The notes: generated from the letters alone by a model not told the origin. DNA of 64,000 nucleotides from Roseivivax sp. THAF197b (GCF_009363255.1 NZ_CP045318.1:2841501-2905500); one strand, 5' to 3'. Positions 31,806-40,490 are shown, counted from the first letter of the stretch. A program made the numbers and translations.

Positions 31806-32688
31806 CCCTGCGCCCGCGCCTTAACGTGAAGACCCCCGCACTCACGATGATCGCGGCGCCAAGGAAGGTCAGCGGCTCGGGCCATTCGCCGAAGACCGCC
31901 CAGCCCAGCACCAGCGCCCAGATCAGCGAGGTGTAGCGGAACGGCGAAACCGCGCCAACATCACCCACCCGCATCGCCGCGACGGACAGGAAATAGCCCG
32001 CCGTGACAAACAGCGCAGAGCCCACGACCATGCCAGAGGCCCGCGCGGTCACCGGCGCCCAGCCCTGCACCGCTGTCAGCCCAACCGCGAAAAGCGTCAC
32101 GGCGATCGCCGCCGACAGCGTGACGAGAAGCGACGGCACCTCAACCGACATGCGCCGCGTGACGAGATCGCGCAGGGTGACGAAACAGACGGCAATCAGC
32201 ACGTAGGCCGAGGCGGCGGTGAAATCCCCGGTCCCCGGCCGTGTGATGAGCAGCATGCCCACGAAGCCCGCGACAATCGCCGACCAGCGCCGCCAGCCCA
32301 CCGCCTCGCCCAGAAACAGCGCCGCGCAGAGCGTCACGGTCAGCGGCACCGATTGCAGGATCGCGGTCACATTTGCGATGGGCAGCGCCAGAAGCGCCGT
32401 GAGAAAGAAGTACGCAGCACCGATCTCGGCCGCGCAGCGCAGCGCGATCAACCGCGCATCCCGGCCGGGGATTCGGCGGAACGCCCGGAAGTGCCGCGCG
32501 AGCCCGAAGAGAACCGCAATCGCGATCACGCCCCGCAACAGCAGGATCTGCCCCAGCGACAGCTCCGCCGACGCCGCCTTTACGAAGACGTCGTTGATGG
32601 TGAATGCGGCCATCGAGGCCATCATCAGCCCCGCCCCGCGACGATTGTCTGCGTCATCGGTCATCCTGCCGGTGCTATCACCCTGCAT
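31756..32688 (-). CDS. EamA/DMT-family exporter
   Basis: A 310-residue permease with about ten hydrophobic segments in two EamA repeats (about 18-145 and 155-285). Members export amino acids, metabolites or drugs; the substrate cannot be read from the sequence. Two starts are possible (32688 or ATG at 32664, MTDDADNRR); neither has a clear ribosome site. The 3' end overlaps the convergent glycosyltransferase gene by 50 bases. Confidence 0.8.
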   Translation of the reverse strand: MQGDSTGRMTDDADNRRGAGLMMASMAAFTINDVFVKAASAELSLGQILLLRGVIAIAVLFGLARHFRAFRRIPGRDARLIALRCAAEIGAAYFFLTALLALPIANVTAILQSVPLTVTLCAALFLGEAVGWRRWSAIVAGFVGMLLITRPGTGDFTAASAYVLIAVCFVTLRDLVTRRMSVEVPSLLVTLSAAIAVTLFAVGLTAVQGWAPVTARASGMVVGSALFVTAGYFLSVAAMRVGDVGAVSPFRYTSLIWALVLGWAVFGEWPEPLTFLGAAIIVSAGVFTLRRGRRVRARSETQPARAPRPR

Positions 32689-32714
32689 TGTCCCCCGCCA
32701 GATATTGCGACGCT

Positions 32715-32743
32715 TGCTCCCCGGCCTGCCAGATGGTCTAATC
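32715..32743 (+). promoter_or_regulatory. Candidate promoter of parE
   Basis: TTGCTC (32715-32720), 17-base spacer, TCTAAT (32738-32743), 39 bases before the parE start. Confidence 0.5.
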
Positions 32744-32782
32744 CACGGCTAACCCAACCACAGAATCCGGGACGAGCAGCGC

Positions 32783-34741
32783 ATGGCCGAAGACCTCCTC
32801 GCAGGGCAGGAGCCCACCGATTACGACGCCTCCTCCATCGAGGTGCTGGAGGGGCTGGAGCCCGTTCGCAAACGCCCCGGCATGTATATCGGCGGCACGG
32901 ATGAGCGCGCGCTGCATCACATGGTGGCGGAAATCCTCGACAACTCGATGGACGAGGCCGTGGCGGGTCATGCGAACCGCATCGAGGTGGACCTGCTGGA
33001 GGACGGGTCCTGCCGTATTCGCGACAACGGGCGCGGCATCCCGATCGACCCGCATCCGAAATTTCCGGGCAAATCCGCGCTGGAGGTGATCCTGTGCACG
33101 CTCCATGCGGGCGGCAAGTTCTCGGGCAAGGCCTACGAGACCTCGGGCGGCCTGCACGGGGTTGGCGCCTCCGTGGTCAACGCGCTGTCCGACCTGATGG
33201 TGGTCGAGGTCGCTCGCAACCGCGAACTTTACGAGCAGCGCTTCTCGCGCGGTCTGCCGCAGGGCCCGGTCGAGAAGATCGGCCAGGCGCCCAACCGGCG
33301 CGGCACCACGATCACCTTCCATGCCGATGCGGAGATCTTCGGCACGCACAAGCTCAAGCCCGCGCGGCTCTTTCAGATGGTCCGCTCCAAGGCGTATCTG
33401 TTCTCCGGCGTGGAGATCCGCTGGAAGTCCGCCATCGACGATGGCGACACGCCCACGGAGGCCACGTTCCACTTCCCGGGCGGCCTGTCGGATTACCTGA
33501 CAGAGACGCTGGGCAGTGCGGCCACCTATGCAAGCGCCCCCTTCGCGGGCACGGTCAGCTTCCAGGAACGCTTCGGCAAGCCGGGTAAAGTGGAATGGGC
33601 GATCAACTGGACGCCCTCGCGCGATGGTTTCCTGCAAAGCTATTGTAACACCGTGCCCACGCCCGAAGGCGGCACCCATGAGGCGGGCTTCTGGGCCGCG
33701 ATCCTGAAGGGCATCCGGGCCTACGGCGAGCTTGCGGGCAACAAGAAGGCCGCGAGCATCACGCGCGAGGATCTGGTGACAGGGGGCTGCGCGCTCGTGT
33801 CCTGCTTCATCCGCGAGCCGGAATTCGTGGGCCAGACCAAGGACCGGCTGGCTACTGTCGAGGCCGCGAAGCTCGTCGAGGGCGCCGTGCGCGATCACTT
33901 CGACAATTGGCTGGCCTCGGACACCAAGTCCGCCGGTGCGATCCTCGATTTCCTCGTCCTGCGCGCCGAGGAACGGATGCGGCGGCGCAAGGAGAAGGAG
34001 ACGGCGCGGAAATCCGCGACGAAGAAGCTGCGCCTGCCGGGCAAGCTGACGGACTGCACCTCGAAGACCCGCGAGGGCACGGAGCTCTTCATCGTCGAGG
34101 GCGATTCCGCGGGCGGCTCGGCCAAGGGCGCACGGTTCCGCGAGACGCAGGCGCTTTTGCCGCTCAAGGGCAAGATCCTGAACGTGCTGGGCGCTGCGTC
34201 GTCGAAGCTGGGCTCGAACGCCGAGATTTCCGATCTCTGCGAGGCTTTGGGTGTCGGTTTGGGGTCGAAATTCAACATCGACGATCTGCGCTACGAGAAG
34301 ATCATCATCATGACTGACGCCGACGTGGACGGCGCGCATATCGCCTCGCTCCTGATGACGTTTTTCTTCTCGCAGATGCGGCCCTTGATCGATAACGGGC
34401 ATCTCTACCTCGCCTGCCCGCCGCTCTATCGCCTGACCCAAGGGGCCAAGCGCGTCTACGTGGCTGATGATGCCGAGAAAGAGATGTGGATGGAGAAGGG
34501 CCTCGGCGGGAAGGGCAAGATCGACCTGCAGCGCTTCAAGGGTCTGGGCGAGATGGACGCGAAGGACCTCAAGGAGACGACGATGGATCCCGCGACCCGG
34601 AAACTCATCCGCGTGACCATCGACGAGGACGAACCGGGCGAGACCGGCGATCTCGTGGAGCGTCTTATGGGCAAGAAGCCCGAGCTGCGGTTCCAGTACA
34701 TCCAGGAGAACGCGCGGTTCGTCGAGGAGTTGGATGTGTGA
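32783..34741 (+). CDS. parE: DNA topoisomerase IV subunit B
   Basis: A 652-residue GyrB/ParE subunit that supplies ATP for chromosome decatenation. The GHKL ATPase has EILDNSMDEA, DNGRGIP and GLHGVGASVVNAL; the TOPRIM domain has EGDSAGGSAKGAR and a DxD in MTDADVDGAH. The size near 650 residues fits ParE rather than the approximately 800-residue GyrB of relatives. No parC is nearby, as is usual in alphaproteobacteria. Confidence 0.95.
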   Translation: MAEDLLAGQEPTDYDASSIEVLEGLEPVRKRPGMYIGGTDERALHHMVAEILDNSMDEAVAGHANRIEVDLLEDGSCRIRDNGRGIPIDPHPKFPGKSALEVILCTLHAGGKFSGKAYETSGGLHGVGASVVNALSDLMVVEVARNRELYEQRFSRGLPQGPVEKIGQAPNRRGTTITFHADAEIFGTHKLKPARLFQMVRSKAYLFSGVEIRWKSAIDDGDTPTEATFHFPGGLSDYLTETLGSAATYASAPFAGTVSFQERFGKPGKVEWAINWTPSRDGFLQSYCNTVPTPEGGTHEAGFWAAILKGIRAYGELAGNKKAASITREDLVTGGCALVSCFIREPEFVGQTKDRLATVEAAKLVEGAVRDHFDNWLASDTKSAGAILDFLVLRAEERMRRRKEKETARKSATKKLRLPGKLTDCTSKTREGTELFIVEGDSAGGSAKGARFRETQALLPLKGKILNVLGAASSKLGSNAEISDLCEALGVGLGSKFNIDDLRYEKIIIMTDADVDGAHIASLLMTFFFSQMRPLIDNGHLYLACPPLYRLTQGAKRVYVADDAEKEMWMEKGLGGKGKIDLQRFKGLGEMDAKDLKETTMDPATRKLIRVTIDEDEPGETGDLVERLMGKKPELRFQYIQENARFVEELDV

Positions 34742-34757
34742 GTGAGAACGCCATTCC

Positions 34758-34779
34758 GTAGGGTGGGTGAAAACCCACC
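34758..34779. repeat. REP unit, left flank of the transposase
   Basis: The 22-base family unit: GTAG followed by GGTGGGT-GAAA-ACCCACC. It lies 55 bases before the RAYT start codon and is an exact reverse complement of the right-flank unit at 35349-35370. Confidence 0.9.
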
Positions 34780-34833
34780 AAACGCCCAACCCCGTTAACC
34801 AAAACCTAACCGACCTCCGGCAACCCTCCGGAT

Positions 34834-35328
34834 ATGTCGAATTATCTGCGTCTCAAAAGGCCCGGCGCCTCATATTTCTTCACGGTCAATCTCGCGCATC
34901 GGGGCGGTGCGCTTCTGACGGACCATGTCGCGGAGCTTAGGCGGTGCTACGCACGCTGCGTCACGGATACACCGTTTCGGACCGACGCCATTGTCGTCCT
35001 GCCGGACCATATCCATGCGATCTGGACGCTGCCTGAAGGGGATGCCGACTTTTCCACCCGCTGGCGAAGGATCAAGGCAGGGTTCAGCCGCAGCCTTTCC
35101 ATTTCGCACCCTCGTTCGCCCAGCAAGCATCGCAAGGGAGAGCGCGGTCTCTGGCAGCGGCGGTATTGGGAACATTGTCTGCGCGATCCGGAGGATTTCC
35201 ATGCGCATCTGCAATACGTGCTTTGCAACCCGGTCAAACATGGTCTGGTAAGCGTCGCCCGGGATTGGCCCTACTCCTCCATCCACCGCGACATCGCCCG
35301 CGCGCGTCTACCGCTTCCGGGTCTGTGA
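34834..35328 (+). CDS. REP-associated tyrosine transposase (RAYT, Y1_Tnp family)
   Basis: A 164-residue HUH-type single-strand transposase. The HUH-like motif is HIHAIW in VLPDHIHAIWTLPEGD (about 54-69), and the catalytic tyrosine is likely Y123 or nearby in the helix that contains HLQYVLCNPVKHGLV. RWRRIKAGFSR and WQRRYWEHCLRD are characteristic of the family. Such enzymes nick REP hairpins and are single-copy, domesticated genes. Two inverted 22-base REP units flank it, so they are its likely substrate; further copies lie in the ribosomal region. ATG at 34834 starts MSNYLRLKRPG. Confidence 0.9.
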   Translation: MSNYLRLKRPGASYFFTVNLAHRGGALLTDHVAELRRCYARCVTDTPFRTDAIVVLPDHIHAIWTLPEGDADFSTRWRRIKAGFSRSLSISHPRSPSKHRKGERGLWQRRYWEHCLRDPEDFHAHLQYVLCNPVKHGLVSVARDWPYSSIHRDIARARLPLPGL

Positions 35329-35348
35329 CGAGGACCTTGGCCCGTGGC

Positions 35349-35370
35349 GGTGGGTTTTCACCCACCCTAC
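35349..35370. repeat. REP unit, right flank of the transposase
   Basis: GGTGGGT-TTTC-ACCCACC then CTAC, the exact inverse of the left-flank unit, 20 bases past the RAYT stop. Confidence 0.9.
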
Positions 35371-35492
35371 GGCTGAACGTGCAAGCTGGTGAGGCTGAGG
35401 CCTTTAGGTCGCAAGGTCTGGGCATGAACCCCACTGCGCGTTCTTACACCCAGCCTTGATCCCGCGTTCTGCCTAGGCAGCCTTTCTTCACT

Positions 35493-35513
35493 GCCCCGGA
35501 CCGGATCCGGGGC
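35493..35513. other. GC-rich hairpin before the DUF1194 gene
   Basis: An 8-bp perfect stem (35493-35500 with 35506-35513, 5-base loop) without a T run. It lies in the 243 bases between the right REP unit and the DUF1194 gene; its role is unclear. Confidence 0.35.
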
Positions 35514-35613
35514 CCTAGACCCAAACAAACCGATCCCCACAAAACCGAACCGCCCAACCTCTCACCCACCAAAACGTGAGCCCAAAGCGCGCAGCGGCTG
35601 CTAACCTCACGCC

Positions 35614-36312
35614 ATGCGCCACCTCCTCCTTATACTCGCCCTCCTCGCCACACCCGCCGCAGCGCAGGACACCGATCTCGAACTGGTGCTCCTCGCCGAC
35701 GCCTCGGGCTCCATCGACGCCTCCGAGATTGCCTTCCAACGCGAAGGCTACGCGCAGGCCATCACCGATCCCGACGTGCTCGCCGCCATCGCCGACACGG
35801 CCTACGGCTCCATCGCCGTCACATATGTTGAATGGGCCGCGAACCAGGCGGTCGTCGCCCCCTGGACCCGTATCGCGACCGCCGATCAGGCCGAACGCTT
35901 CGCCGCAGAACTGCTGTCGAAACCGCGCCAGGCCTACGGACGCAACGCCATCGGCGCAGCCCTTCTCGCGGGCCTCGAATTGATGGAGACGAACGACATC
36001 GAGGGCTGGCGCCGCGTCATCGATTTCTCGGGCGACAGCGTGAACAATTACGGCGGGCCATCCATCGCCGATGCCCGCGCCCGCGTCCTGGCCGAGGGTG
36101 TGACGATCAACGCCCTGCCGATCCTGCGGCCCGATGATCCCGGCCGCGCCCATGGCGGGCTGGAGGCGGCCTATGCCAACCAGATCATCGGCGGGATGGG
36201 GGCCTTCGTCGTCACCGCCGAAAACCGCGCGAGCTTTGCCGAGGCTGTGAAACGCAAGCTGATCCTCGAAATCTCCGGCACCCATGCCCTGCCGCGACAT
36301 GCAGGCCCCTGA
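35614..36312 (+). CDS. DUF1194 secreted protein with von Willebrand A-like fold
   Basis: A 232-residue exported protein: signal peptide about 1-18 (ending PAAAQ), then VLLADASGSIDASE, a MIDAS-like DxSxS metal site (about 28-34). Later DFSGDSVNNYGG (about 137-148) fits the rest of the vWA fold. Members are DUF1194 proteins of unknown function, common in Rhodobacteraceae; adhesion or complex assembly in the periplasm is possible. Followed by a lipoprotein gene whose start lies 41 bases downstream. Confidence 0.85.
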   Translation: MRHLLLILALLATPAAAQDTDLELVLLADASGSIDASEIAFQREGYAQAITDPDVLAAIADTAYGSIAVTYVEWAANQAVVAPWTRIATADQAERFAAELLSKPRQAYGRNAIGAALLAGLELMETNDIEGWRRVIDFSGDSVNNYGGPSIADARARVLAEGVTINALPILRPDDPGRAHGGLEAAYANQIIGGMGAFVVTAENRASFAEAVKRKLILEISGTHALPRHAGP

Positions 36313-36352
36313 CGGGCTTGCCGCGCGCGCCGGTTTGCGCTTCGGTGCCGCC

Positions 36353-37036
36353 ATGCGCCAGATCCTGATCCTCGCCCTCGTCCTGCTTGCCGCCTGCGGA
36401 CGTCCGCTGACCGAAAACGAGACGGCGTTCGCCCGCGCGCTCCACGGGGACGCCATCGACACACGCGCCGTGCGCTTCCATGACGGGCATTTCGCGGGCT
36501 CCTACAGCTACACCCGGCCGGCACGGCCCCGCGTGACCTGCCAGGAGCGGATCTTCCCGCCGCGATCGGGACGCGTGACCGTCTCCCCCGGCGCCACCGC
36601 CTTTTTCAACCGCGTGCTCTACCGCGAGGATCTCTACCGCGACGACTATCTTGCGGAATTGCCCGAGGTGATCGACCTCTTCGACGCGATGCTCTTCGCA
36701 CATGAGATGACGCATGTCTGGCAATGGCAGAACCGCGACCGCACGGGCTTCACCCCATGGCGTGCGGCGCTGGAGCATACGGCCTCCGCCGATCCCTATC
36801 TCTTCGAGACCGATCAGGGCGATTTCCTCGATTACGGATACGAGCAACAGGGCTCCATCGTGGAGGAATATGTCTGCTGTCGCCTGCTCGACCCCGAGGC
36901 GCCCAGAACCGCGCGGCTGCACCGGATGATTGCGGGGGCGATGGACATCTCGCGGCTCGACACCGTGCTGACCGCGCCGCAGATCCGCATTCCCTGGGCG
37001 GGGGCCGAGACGGAGAATATCTGCCGCGCGGAATGA
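36353..37036 (+). CDS. Lipoprotein with a zinc-metalloprotease-like HExxH motif
   Basis: A 227-residue lipoprotein: LLAAC lipobox with lipidated Cys15. HEMTH (117-121) in LFAHEMTHVWQWQ is a zinc-protease signature; the third ligand may be E182 or E183 in QGSIVEEYVCC. An envelope-acting protease or peptidoglycan-related zinc hydrolase is possible. ATG at 36353 is taken because it places the signal peptide at the N-terminus; a 23-residue extension overlaps the upstream gene. I do not recognise a characterised family. Confidence 0.7.
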   Translation: MRQILILALVLLAACGRPLTENETAFARALHGDAIDTRAVRFHDGHFAGSYSYTRPARPRVTCQERIFPPRSGRVTVSPGATAFFNRVLYREDLYRDDYLAELPEVIDLFDAMLFAHEMTHVWQWQNRDRTGFTPWRAALEHTASADPYLFETDQGDFLDYGYEQQGSIVEEYVCCRLLDPEAPRTARLHRMIAGAMDISRLDTVLTAPQIRIPWAGAETENICRAE

Positions 37037-37066
37037 TCGCCGTCGCGTCCGCGCCGCGCGGGCCTC

Positions 37067-37477
37067 TTACTCCTGCAGGCTTTTCAGATAGGTCACCAGA
37101 TCCGCGACCGGCTCGGACATCATCACCGGCTGCCCCGCACCGGTCTTGAGCGCGACCGACTGCACCCCTTCGAAGAAATCGCCGTAGACCGGCATGGGAG
37201 AGCCGTGGCTGACCAGCGGATCCCGCCCGTCGATGCGCATGATCACTCGCATCAGCGGAAAGCGTCCATCCTCGCCGGACGACAGCAGCGTCAGATCGGT
37301 CGGCTGGATCAGAAGGGCGGGCGCCATCGGACCGTCGCCCTTGGCCGAAAGGCCATGGCAGGTCGCGCAATGCCGCTCATAGAGGGATTTGCCCACGCCG
37401 ACATCCTGCCCGGCGGCTGAGAACGGCAAGACGGCCAGAAAAAGCGGAAGAAGGGGGAGACGGAAGACGACACGCAT
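37067..37477 (-). CDS. Periplasmic class I c-type cytochrome
   Basis: A 136-residue cytochrome c: signal peptide about 1-22, haem motif CATCH (37-41), likely axial Met95 in HGSPMPVYGDFF. It transfers electrons in the periplasm. It converges with the lipoprotein gene (30 bases) and lies upstream of the formate dehydrogenase locus, so it could serve as its electron acceptor, but nothing proves it. Confidence 0.88.
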   Translation of the reverse strand: MRVVFRLPLLPLFLAVLPFSAAGQDVGVGKSLYERHCATCHGLSAKGDGPMAPALLIQPTDLTLLSSGEDGRFPLMRVIMRIDGRDPLVSHGSPMPVYGDFFEGVQSVALKTGAGQPVMMSEPVADLVTYLKSLQE

Positions 37478-37599
37478 GGGCAACCTCGCTCGCGAAGATG
37501 CCCACATCCTGCAATGCCGGTGGCTCTGCGTCGTTGATCCCGGTCAAGGAACCACCCGGAACCGGCACGGATTGCCCGGAATGGAAAAAGGACGATCTA

Positions 37600-37632
37600 C
37601 AGCAAAAAGGCGACCCGTAGGCCGCCTCTTTT
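37600..37632 (-). terminator. Intrinsic terminator after the CsbD-like gene
   Basis: On the minus strand an AGGCG/CGCCT stem with a mostly GC-paired inner part is followed by five T (complement of 37604-37608). About 30 bases past the CsbD stop. Confidence 0.6.
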
Positions 37633-37658
37633 CGCATGTTCGGGCCTTGCGCCGCCGA

Positions 37659-37856
37659 TCAGAGCTTCGCGACAAATTCGTCGAATTCGCGCTCGGCTTC
37701 TTCACGGGTCTTGCCGTACTTGGCCTGGATCTTGCCGATCAGCTGTTCGCGCTCGCCCCGGGTCTCGGCGACCTCGTCTTCGGTCAGCTCGCCCCATTGC
37801 TCGCGGATATGGCCCTTCATCTCGGTGAAACGGCCTTTGAGTTCGTCCATATTCAT
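37659..37856 (-). CDS. CsbD-family stress protein
   Basis: A 65-residue charged helical protein of the CsbD family: MNMDELKGRFTEMKGHIREQ and WGELTEDEVAETRGERE. CsbD proteins are abundant under general stress in many bacteria but have no known activity. ATG at 37856 gives this core; upstream codons add a basic 22-residue piece that is not family-like. It has a stress-sigma-like promoter upstream and its own terminator, so it is likely monocistronic. Confidence 0.85.
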   Translation of the reverse strand: MNMDELKGRFTEMKGHIREQWGELTEDEVAETRGEREQLIGKIQAKYGKTREEAEREFDEFVAKL

Positions 37857-37886
37857 GTCGTCTCTCCTTGCGTTGCCTATCCACAC

Positions 37887-37912
37887 AACGAGCCGGCCGC
37901 AGGCACGGTTCC
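37887..37912 (-). promoter_or_regulatory. Candidate ECF (EcfG-like) promoter of the CsbD gene
   Basis: On the minus strand GGAAC (37912-37908), an 18-base spacer and GTT (37889-37887) match the alphaproteobacterial general-stress consensus GGAAC-N18/19-GTT, about 31 bases before the start codon. Confidence 0.4.
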
Positions 37913-37916
37913 GGAG

Positions 37917-37934
37917 ACACATAGAAATATGTGT
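37917..37934. other. AT-rich palindrome between csbD-like and DUF6505-like genes
   Basis: ACACATA-GAAA-TATGTGT, a perfect 7-bp inverted repeat. It may be a small operator or a weak terminator of the gene ending at 37947; the sequence does not decide. Confidence 0.35.
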
Positions 37935-37946
37935 TTCGAACTTACC

Positions 37947-38426
37947 TTAATGATCCATGTCGCCATGCACGGCGAAGGCTTCGAGCTCGGCATCCTGCGG
38001 TTCGATCACGCGGTAGGCTTCGCGCACGCCCGCATCCGTCAGCTCGCGGCTGACGGTCAGGATGGTGTTGGGCGTGAAATCGGCGCACATTTCAGCCATT
38101 TCGGCGATTTCCGCCTCCGCGACGGAGCGGGCATCCTCCAGCGACGGCGCGCCGTAGATTGCCACGAAATGCTGCGCGAGCCCCTCGACAAGTGTCACGC
38201 GCTCCGCCTCTTCGATCCGGGTGACGGCCACGAAGGTCACGCGCCCGAAGGTCTCAAGGCCGAGCCAGCCATTGGCGAAAGCCTGCCGCGCCTTGCCTTC
38301 GAGGTCGCCCTCGCCCCAGTTGGAGAACTCGAACCCGCCCGAGATGCACCATTCGCCGGTGCGCGCCGGGCTGGCAAAGACGCGGGTGTCGCTTTCGTCG
38401 AAATGGATCGCGCGGGCGAGGTTCAT
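37947..38426 (-). CDS. DUF6505-like protein of the formate dehydrogenase locus
   Basis: A 159-residue soluble protein: MNLARAIHFDESDTRVFASP start, then GEWCISGGFEFSNW. It resembles the DUF6505 group that neighbours formate dehydrogenase genes in Rhodobacteraceae and Rhizobiales. No catalytic motif. Its ATG overlaps the upstream ligase-like stop as TGATG, so the two are coupled. A role in cofactor handling is inferred from context. Confidence 0.7.
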   Translation of the reverse strand: MNLARAIHFDESDTRVFASPARTGEWCISGGFEFSNWGEGDLEGKARQAFANGWLGLETFGRVTFVAVTRIEEAERVTLVEGLAQHFVAIYGAPSLEDARSVAEAEIAEMAEMCADFTPNTILTVSRELTDAGVREAYRVIEPQDAELEAFAVHGDMDH

Positions 38427-39133
38427 CAGGGCTGCTCCATCATGAGGGACAGGGGAAGAAGATGCGTCGTGCCGTCCTGTTTCACAAGGGCGCCAAGCGT
38501 CTCGTCGAGACCCAGGAAATGCCCCGATCGACCGGCCAGCGTCACGTCCTCGCCCAGTTGCCAGACAAGGCCGGAATAATCCCGGTGCAGGGCGGACAAG
38601 CCGTCGGTCTCCCAGTCATGCAACCAGTGCAACAGGTGCCGCGCGTAGCTTTCCAGAAGCGGCATGGGCGTCAGATCGCCGCAGCCCTCGGCATAAAGGC
38701 TGGTCTCGCCGGGTGTTTCACCCCCATCGGCGCTGCGGGGCACGAAATGCAGATCGATGGTGACCACCATCCAGTCCGGCACGTCGTCTTCGGCGCAAGG
38801 CGGCGCGATCATCGCGATGCGTCCCGCCTGACCGCCATTGATATGGACGGCCCCTTCCCAGCCCAGATGCAGCGCCACTTCGGGTGGCGCCACCGATCCC
38901 AGCGCGTTCTGCAACGCAACACCGCAAAGCGGCAGAACCACTGCCGCCTCGGCACGCGGGCGATCCGGGGCGAAGACCATCGCCACATGCAGATCTTCGG
39001 AGAGCGGATCGTAGAGCACGAGCCCCGGATCGGCACCTTCCTGCGCCGCGCGGATCGCAGCCGCGCGCGGCGCCTCGCCCGCAACGGCGCGGCCGGTCAG
39101 AAGCGGCGGAAAATCCGGCGCGCCCCCGCTCAT
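38426..39133 (-). CDS. Biotin/lipoate ligase-like protein
   Basis: A 235-residue protein resembling the biotin/lipoate protein ligase-like group found beside formate dehydrogenase genes. It has LGWEGAVHINGGQAGRIAMI, a fragment like the ligase G-rich loop, and a C-terminal extra domain (about 185-235). The lysine of true ligases is not seen clearly, so it may not be an active ligase. ATG at 39133 starts MSGGAPDFPPLL, 4 bases after the Mrp stop. Confidence 0.65.
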   Translation of the reverse strand: MSGGAPDFPPLLTGRAVAGEAPRAAAIRAAQEGADPGLVLYDPLSEDLHVAMVFAPDRPRAEAAVVLPLCGVALQNALGSVAPPEVALHLGWEGAVHINGGQAGRIAMIAPPCAEDDVPDWMVVTIDLHFVPRSADGGETPGETSLYAEGCGDLTPMPLLESYARHLLHWLHDWETDGLSALHRDYSGLVWQLGEDVTLAGRSGHFLGLDETLGALVKQDGTTHLLPLSLMMEQP

Positions 39134-39137
39134 GCCG

Positions 39138-40205
39138 TCACGCATGCCCGTTCTTGACGAGGTCGCGCGCCACGTCCCGGAAGGCATGCGCCTGCGGGCT
39201 ATCCGGCTTCGAGACGACAATCGGCGCGCCCCCATCCGAGGCGGTGCGGATGTCGAGATGCAGCGGGATCTCGGCCAGCAAAGGCGCGCCCAGTTTCTCG
39301 GCTTCCTTGGCGACGCCGCCGTGGCCGAAGATATGCTCCTCATGTCCGCAATTGGAGCAGATATGCGTCGACATGTTCTCGATCATGCCGACAATCGGCA
39401 CCTTGAGCTGGGTGAACATGTCGATCCCCTTGCGCGCGTCGAGAAGCGCCACGTCCTGCGGGGTCGAAACGACGATGGCGCCATCCACCTCGAATTTCTG
39501 GCTCAGCGTCATCTGCACGTCGCCCGTGCCTGGCGGCAAATCGACGATCAGCACGTCAAGCGCGCCCCATTGCACCTGGTTCATCATCTGCTGCAGCGCG
39601 CCCATCAGCATCGGCCCGCGCCAGACAACCGCCTGGCCTTCGTTCATCATCAGGCCGATGGACATCATTGTGACGCCGAAATTCCGCAAGGGCAGGATGG
39701 TCTTGCCATCGGGGCTCGCCGGACGGCCCGAGACCCCCAGCATGCGCGGCTGCGAGGGCCCGTAGACATCCGCGTCCAGAAGGCCGACGCGGCGCCCTTC
39801 GGCGGCCAAAGCGCAGGCCAGGTTCGACGACACGGTGGATTTGCCGACGCCGCCCTTGCCCGAGGCCACGGCGAGGATGCGGTCGATGCCCGGCACTTTC
39901 TGCGGGCCCTGGGGCTTGGGCTTGCCGCCCAGCTTGAGATCCGGCGGCGGCTTCGGAGCTGCATGGGCCGTCATCACGACCGAGACCTGCCCGGCCCCGT
40001 CCAGCGCCTTAACGGCCGCTTCCGCCGCCTCGCGCACCGGCCCGTAGGCCTCGCCCTTGTCGCCCGGAACCTCGAGCACGAAGCGCACCGCGCCCGTATC
40101 CTCGACATTCAGCGCCTTGACCCGGTTCGCCGCCACGATGTCGCCGCCCGCGGGATCGGAAATGCCTTTGAGTGCGGTCAGAACCGCATCGCGTGTCAGA
40201 GCCAC
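39138..40205 (-). CDS. Mrp/ApbC (NBP35-type) iron-sulfur carrier ATPase
   Basis: A 355-residue P-loop ATPase: DUF59-like N-terminal domain (about 1-85), then the deviant Walker A ASGKGGVGKSTVSSNLA, DLPPGTGDVQMT switch II, and the CxxC site in THICSNCGHEEHIFG that binds a transferable [4Fe-4S] cluster. It delivers FeS clusters, plausibly to the formate dehydrogenase and polyferredoxin nearby. GTG at 40205 begins VALTRDAVLTALKG; a longer frame runs through the DUF6494 gene and is rejected. Confidence 0.9.
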   Translation of the reverse strand: MALTRDAVLTALKGISDPAGGDIVAANRVKALNVEDTGAVRFVLEVPGDKGEAYGPVREAAEAAVKALDGAGQVSVVMTAHAAPKPPPDLKLGGKPKPQGPQKVPGIDRILAVASGKGGVGKSTVSSNLACALAAEGRRVGLLDADVYGPSQPRMLGVSGRPASPDGKTILPLRNFGVTMMSIGLMMNEGQAVVWRGPMLMGALQQMMNQVQWGALDVLIVDLPPGTGDVQMTLSQKFEVDGAIVVSTPQDVALLDARKGIDMFTQLKVPIVGMIENMSTHICSNCGHEEHIFGHGGVAKEAEKLGAPLLAEIPLHLDIRTASDGGAPIVVSKPDSPQAHAFRDVARDLVKNGHA

Positions 40206-40213
40206 TTTTGTGA

Positions 40214-40402
40214 TTATCCCTTGATTGTGCCGGTCACGGTATGGGTGAGGTCCAGCCCGTCCACCGTCAGCGTCACGCGGGCCTCGAAGCTCTCTCCCTC
40301 GATCCCGCCCTTGGCGGCGACCGCGTCCTCGATGGCCTTCTGCGAGGTGACACCCACCTGCTTCAGGAACTTCCGCATCGACATGTTCAGTTCTTCGTTC
40401 AT
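40214..40402 (-). CDS. DUF6494-like small protein
   Basis: A 62-residue protein: MNEELNMSMRKFLKQVGVTS, then TLTVDGLDLTHTVTGTI. It fits the DUF6494 group near formate dehydrogenase accessory genes. Eight bases separate it from the Mrp start, so they are co-transcribed. Function unknown. Confidence 0.7.
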   Translation of the reverse strand: MNEELNMSMRKFLKQVGVTSQKAIEDAVAAKGGIEGESFEARVTLTVDGLDLTHTVTGTIKG

Positions 40403-40490
40403 CGCCTGGCCTCCCCAATCAAAGCGTTGACCTCTCTAGGATAGGCCCACTAGCCTTGCAAGCCACGAGACCGCTGGCAGGGAGGGCCGG

